In this document: positions 61,895-64,000 of the stretch, in pieces | Position numbering within the stretch: the first letter of the stretch is position 1 | Layout of the letters: every line of letters begins with the position of its first letter | From: Valencia hispanica | Lineage: Eukaryota > Chordata > Actinopteri > Cyprinodontiformes > Valenciidae | Direction: 5' to 3' | DNA length: 64,000 bases | Assembly (NCBI GenBank): GCA_963556495.2 | Contig: OY747722.1 | Location: 24,816,501 to 24,880,500 of the forward strand | Notes under the pieces: generated by a model | Told to the model about the DNA's origin: nothing | The model's input: only the letters and a program-made list of their open reading frames with translations | Databases searched by the model: none | Translations under genes and position numbers: made by a program

Positions 61895-63843
61895 GTAAGA
61901 GTCGAGAAGGCATGTTTTTCTTCTCAACAGCTTTATAGTTAGGCTACATTTTACAACTAGCTAATGTTATTCTGCTACCATTTTAGGAACCGGTTAGTGA
62001 TGAAGAATGACGCCAAAAAGCAAAGGGTGAGTCTCCTACCTTACATTTCGACGGGTTTACATAATTGCGGCTAATGTAGAAGACTCTATGACCGGTGTAC
62101 ATTTTTATTTTTTATTTTCTTTAAAGGAGTTTTTTGCGAAGAGAAAACTGCAGCAGAAGCTAAAGTACCTGGGCATAGCTCCGCCGGTCTCATCATCAGC
62201 CGGTGACATCTGCTACGGGAGCACGGATCTTCTGACCTTGTTTGTTGTCAACCAGATAGCTTCCAAAAAAACAAATCAAGGTAAAGACATGAGCTAAGAC
62301 CCGAGTTACTCTCGTCCAGGTATAATAAACTGTACAGTCATGATAAAAAAGGACATCCCCATTAAATATATGGGTCTTTATCAAGAAACACACTCATCCT
62401 GATTTATTTTAAACAAATTATTTAGCTGTACTTAAACAAGTTAGGACACCCTACCCTCCAGAACTACTGTAGACTATCTGAAATAACATCAGTCAAATGG
62501 ATCATGTAGTCATCTACCCAGGAAAGTTTGCCCATCTCCTCTCTTTCAGCTGTGAGATTTTTGACGGGTTTCTTGCATATACTTCCTGTTTAAAGTCCAC
62601 ATACAGCATCTCACTGAGCTCAAAATCTGGGGTTTGACGCAGTCCAGGACTTTCCCTATCTTAGTTGGAAAAATAGTTGGTGTTTGTTAGGTCTCCATCT
62701 TGTTACGGGGCTCAGTTGTGCTTCAACTTCAGTTTTCCTTTCACAGAAAGGTTCCCGTTTTCCTCAAACGTCGTCTGATACACGGAAGAATGTGTGGCGG
62801 ATTGTGTGATGGTGCAGGAAAGCATCTCCAAACCATGAAACCTCCTGCTCTGTGTTTCACGACGTTATGAAGCACAGAGCGGGAATGTTGTATTTGTTTT
62901 AATGCCAATCATGTCTTGAGAAATTGCTGGAAACCTAAGAAATCCCTCTCCGTCTGCAGGCCTTGGTTCACATGTCAGATTTGAACATTTTGAACGGTGT
63001 AATTATAAAAATACTGAACAGGTATGACTGGTTTGGAAGGGCTTTCAAGAAAAACCTTATTCTGTTTAACATTTATAACATGGAGTAAACCAGTAACAGC
63101 TTATAGACCGAACCATTTCTTATTCACTGTGAAACACGGTGGTGGAAGGGTGGTGATTTTGGCTTGTTTTACAGCCACACATACCGCTCCCCTTGCGAAC
63201 ACTGAATTGACTTACCTATATATCCGAAAAGTCAAAAAGATTTGTTGCACAACTGTTTTTCCATACTCATGGATCAGAACTGGAAATGTTTTTCATTTAA
63301 ATAAAAATGTTTGTCTTTTTTTAAATTTTATTTATTTTATTTTAGAACCTCCAAAAGTAGCCGTTTTTGGCAGGTCTAAAGGATCCAGGCAACGGAGAAA
63401 TGAGCCCCTGGTGCTCCCAATGAGCCCGTGTTCTCCGTCACATCTCAGCCTTGTCGAGAGCCCGGCTCGGTTCAGGTGAAGTTGGTGGAATCCACACCAG
63501 AAGGCTGGCACATTGTAGCCTATTTAGCTGTTTGTCATAGAACAAACTGTTCTCCTTATTGTATCTTTCCGATGGTGTCTAGCGTTCAACGAAAGAGTCC
63601 TGAGAGGATCAAGTGCGGTCAGGTCAGTCTCCTACATTGTACATTTAACACATTCTGCTCTTGTTTTCTTTTTTAAAGCAAACTAAGTGATTAATTCCTT
63701 TCTCAAACAATCACCTTCCTTTTCCAAGTTATCACCGGTAGTGGAGTCAGCGTTCTCAGACAACAGTGAATCTGACTATGTGCCACTCATGCACCACCTG
63801 CCCACTTCCATCTCCCCTTCCTCAACATCTGCTTCAGGCCAAG
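61872..63843 (+). CDS. redic1: redic1 (C12orf40) orthologue, first six coding exons; rest beyond window
   Basis: REDIC1 is known in mammals as a germline protein that binds branched recombination intermediates and supports class I meiotic crossovers. Exons: 61872-61894, 61987-62026, 62127-62280, 63346-63475, 63583-63622, 63729-63843, all with AG..GT borders and consistent phase. The first residues MNWVGGSR are identical to my recollection of human C12orf40, followed by [20 protein letters not shown] (human RKQK-EYFEKHRLKSKMKLLG) and [16 protein letters not shown] (human DLLNLYMVNQISCKKK). Exon 4 has [16 protein letters not shown] (human LELTMSPHCVPSKLCL). Position and divergent orientation next to abcd2 match human 12q12. 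The later exons are less certain. No catalytic domain is recognisable. Confidence 0.85.
61987..62026 (+). CDS. redic1: redic1 exon 2 (40 nt)
   Basis: After CATTTTAG: (R)[13 protein letters not shown], donor GTGAGT. Completes 21 codons with exon 1. Basic, as in human SRVLIKQERRKQK. Confidence 0.84.
62127..62280 (+). CDS. redic1: redic1 exon 3
   Basis: 154 nt after [27 protein letters not shown] ... [20 protein letters not shown] plus one base, donor GTAAAG. The strongest match to the mammalian protein. Confidence 0.87.
62330..62890 (-). pseudogene. Tc1-like relic in redic1 intron 3
   Basis: Begins ACAGTCATGATAAAAAAGGA, an end-like sequence, with antisense transposase words (AAACCTCCTGCTCTGTGTTT near 62840). 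Highly decayed. Confidence 0.5.
63050..63200 (+). pseudogene. Tc1-like relic in redic1 intron 3 (opposite strand)
   Basis: [20 protein letters not shown] corresponds to the [15 protein letters not shown] block of fish Tc1 transposases. Confidence 0.6.
63346..63475 (+). CDS. redic1: redic1 exon 4
   Basis: 130 nt after a T-rich tract ending TTTTAG: (E)[42 protein letters not shown] plus two bases, donor GTGAAG. The [11 protein letters not shown] part matches human MSPHCVPSKLCL. Confidence 0.78.
63583..63622 (+). CDS. redic1: redic1 exon 5 (40 nt, probable)
   Basis: After GGTGTCTAG: (S)[13 protein letters not shown], donor GTCAGT. Phase fits exons 4 and 6. No clear human match seen, so confidence is lower. 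Confidence 0.6.
63729..63843 (+). CDS. redic1: redic1 exon 6 (probable)
   Basis: After a pyrimidine tract ending [29 protein letters not shown] ... [12 protein letters not shown] plus one base, donor GTTTGA (weak). Open throughout, Ser-rich like the mammalian protein. Confidence 0.55.
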
Positions 63844-63880
63844 GTTTGACCAAACGTAAAACACACCAGTATTCTCATTT

Positions 63881-64000
63881 CACTTCAATTCACTTCAATT
63901 CAATTCAATTCAATTCAATTCAATTCAATTCAAAAATACTTTATTGATCCCAGAGGGAAACACTTAAACACTGAATGAACTTGCTTGGTGTAATAACTAA
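63881..64000 (-). repeat. LINE 3' end with (CAATT)n tail, cut by the window edge
   Basis: CAATT units at 63881-63932, then AAAAATACTTTATTGATCCC. The tail type is shared with the copy at 37543. Confidence 0.7.

Noticed and set aside
61647..61913. 88-codon minus-strand frame before redic1
   Set aside because: Overlaps redic1 exon 1 on the other strand and has no recognisable similarity.

Overview
This is vertebrate nuclear DNA, almost certainly from a teleost fish. Evidence: spliced genes with GT..AG introns, long introns full of Tc1/mariner transposons, L2-type LINEs, tRNA-derived SINEs and TA/GT microsatellites, and a gene order (KIF21A - ABCD2 - C12orf40/REDIC1) that matches human chromosome 12q12 as I know it. 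The species cannot be fixed from the window. No bacterial, phage or CRISPR content is visible. Gene names rest on residue-level comparison with remembered human proteins, not on a database search.

Genes. (1) kif21a, minus strand: 13 coding exons between 36010 (ATG) and 1161, giving 593 codons of the N-terminal motor domain and first coiled coil; the rest lies beyond base 1. Exons 2-13 are packed into about 8.3 kb, while intron 1 (9488-35966) is 26.5 kb and holds most of the transposons. (2) abcd2, minus strand, complete: 10 coding exons from 60846 to 45978, 737 codons, with all ATP-binding-cassette motifs intact. (3) The 5' part of a redic1 (C12orf40) orthologue, plus strand, head-to-head with abcd2: six small exons from 61872 to 63843, the first only 23 coding bases, running off the right end.

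Region by region: 1-9487 kif21a exons 13-2, with a LINE 3' fragment, Tc1 relics, a SINE and a degenerate tetranucleotide tract in the introns; 9488-35966 kif21a intron 1 with four Tc1 elements, a tail-to-tail pair of L2 LINEs (one split by a Tc1 insertion), a solo LTR, two copies of a 410-bp TA-flanked MITE and large TA/GT microsatellites; 35967-36420 kif21a exon 1 and CpG-rich promoter; 36420-45977 intergenic, with a Tc1 element that is itself split by a LINE; 45978-60846 abcd2; 60847-61871 shared divergent promoter region; 61872-64000 redic1.

The three host genes are not one pathway: KIF21A is a microtubule plus-end kinesin, ABCD2 a peroxisomal very-long-chain acyl-CoA transporter, REDIC1 a meiotic crossover factor. 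They are neighbours by conserved synteny. I found no convincing new biological system. The most useful observations are the redic1 micro-exons, an in-frame 48-nt cassette exon in kif21a, two nested transposon insertions with reconstructable target sites, and two related Tc1 copies that each lost the same catalytic aspartate by different lesions.
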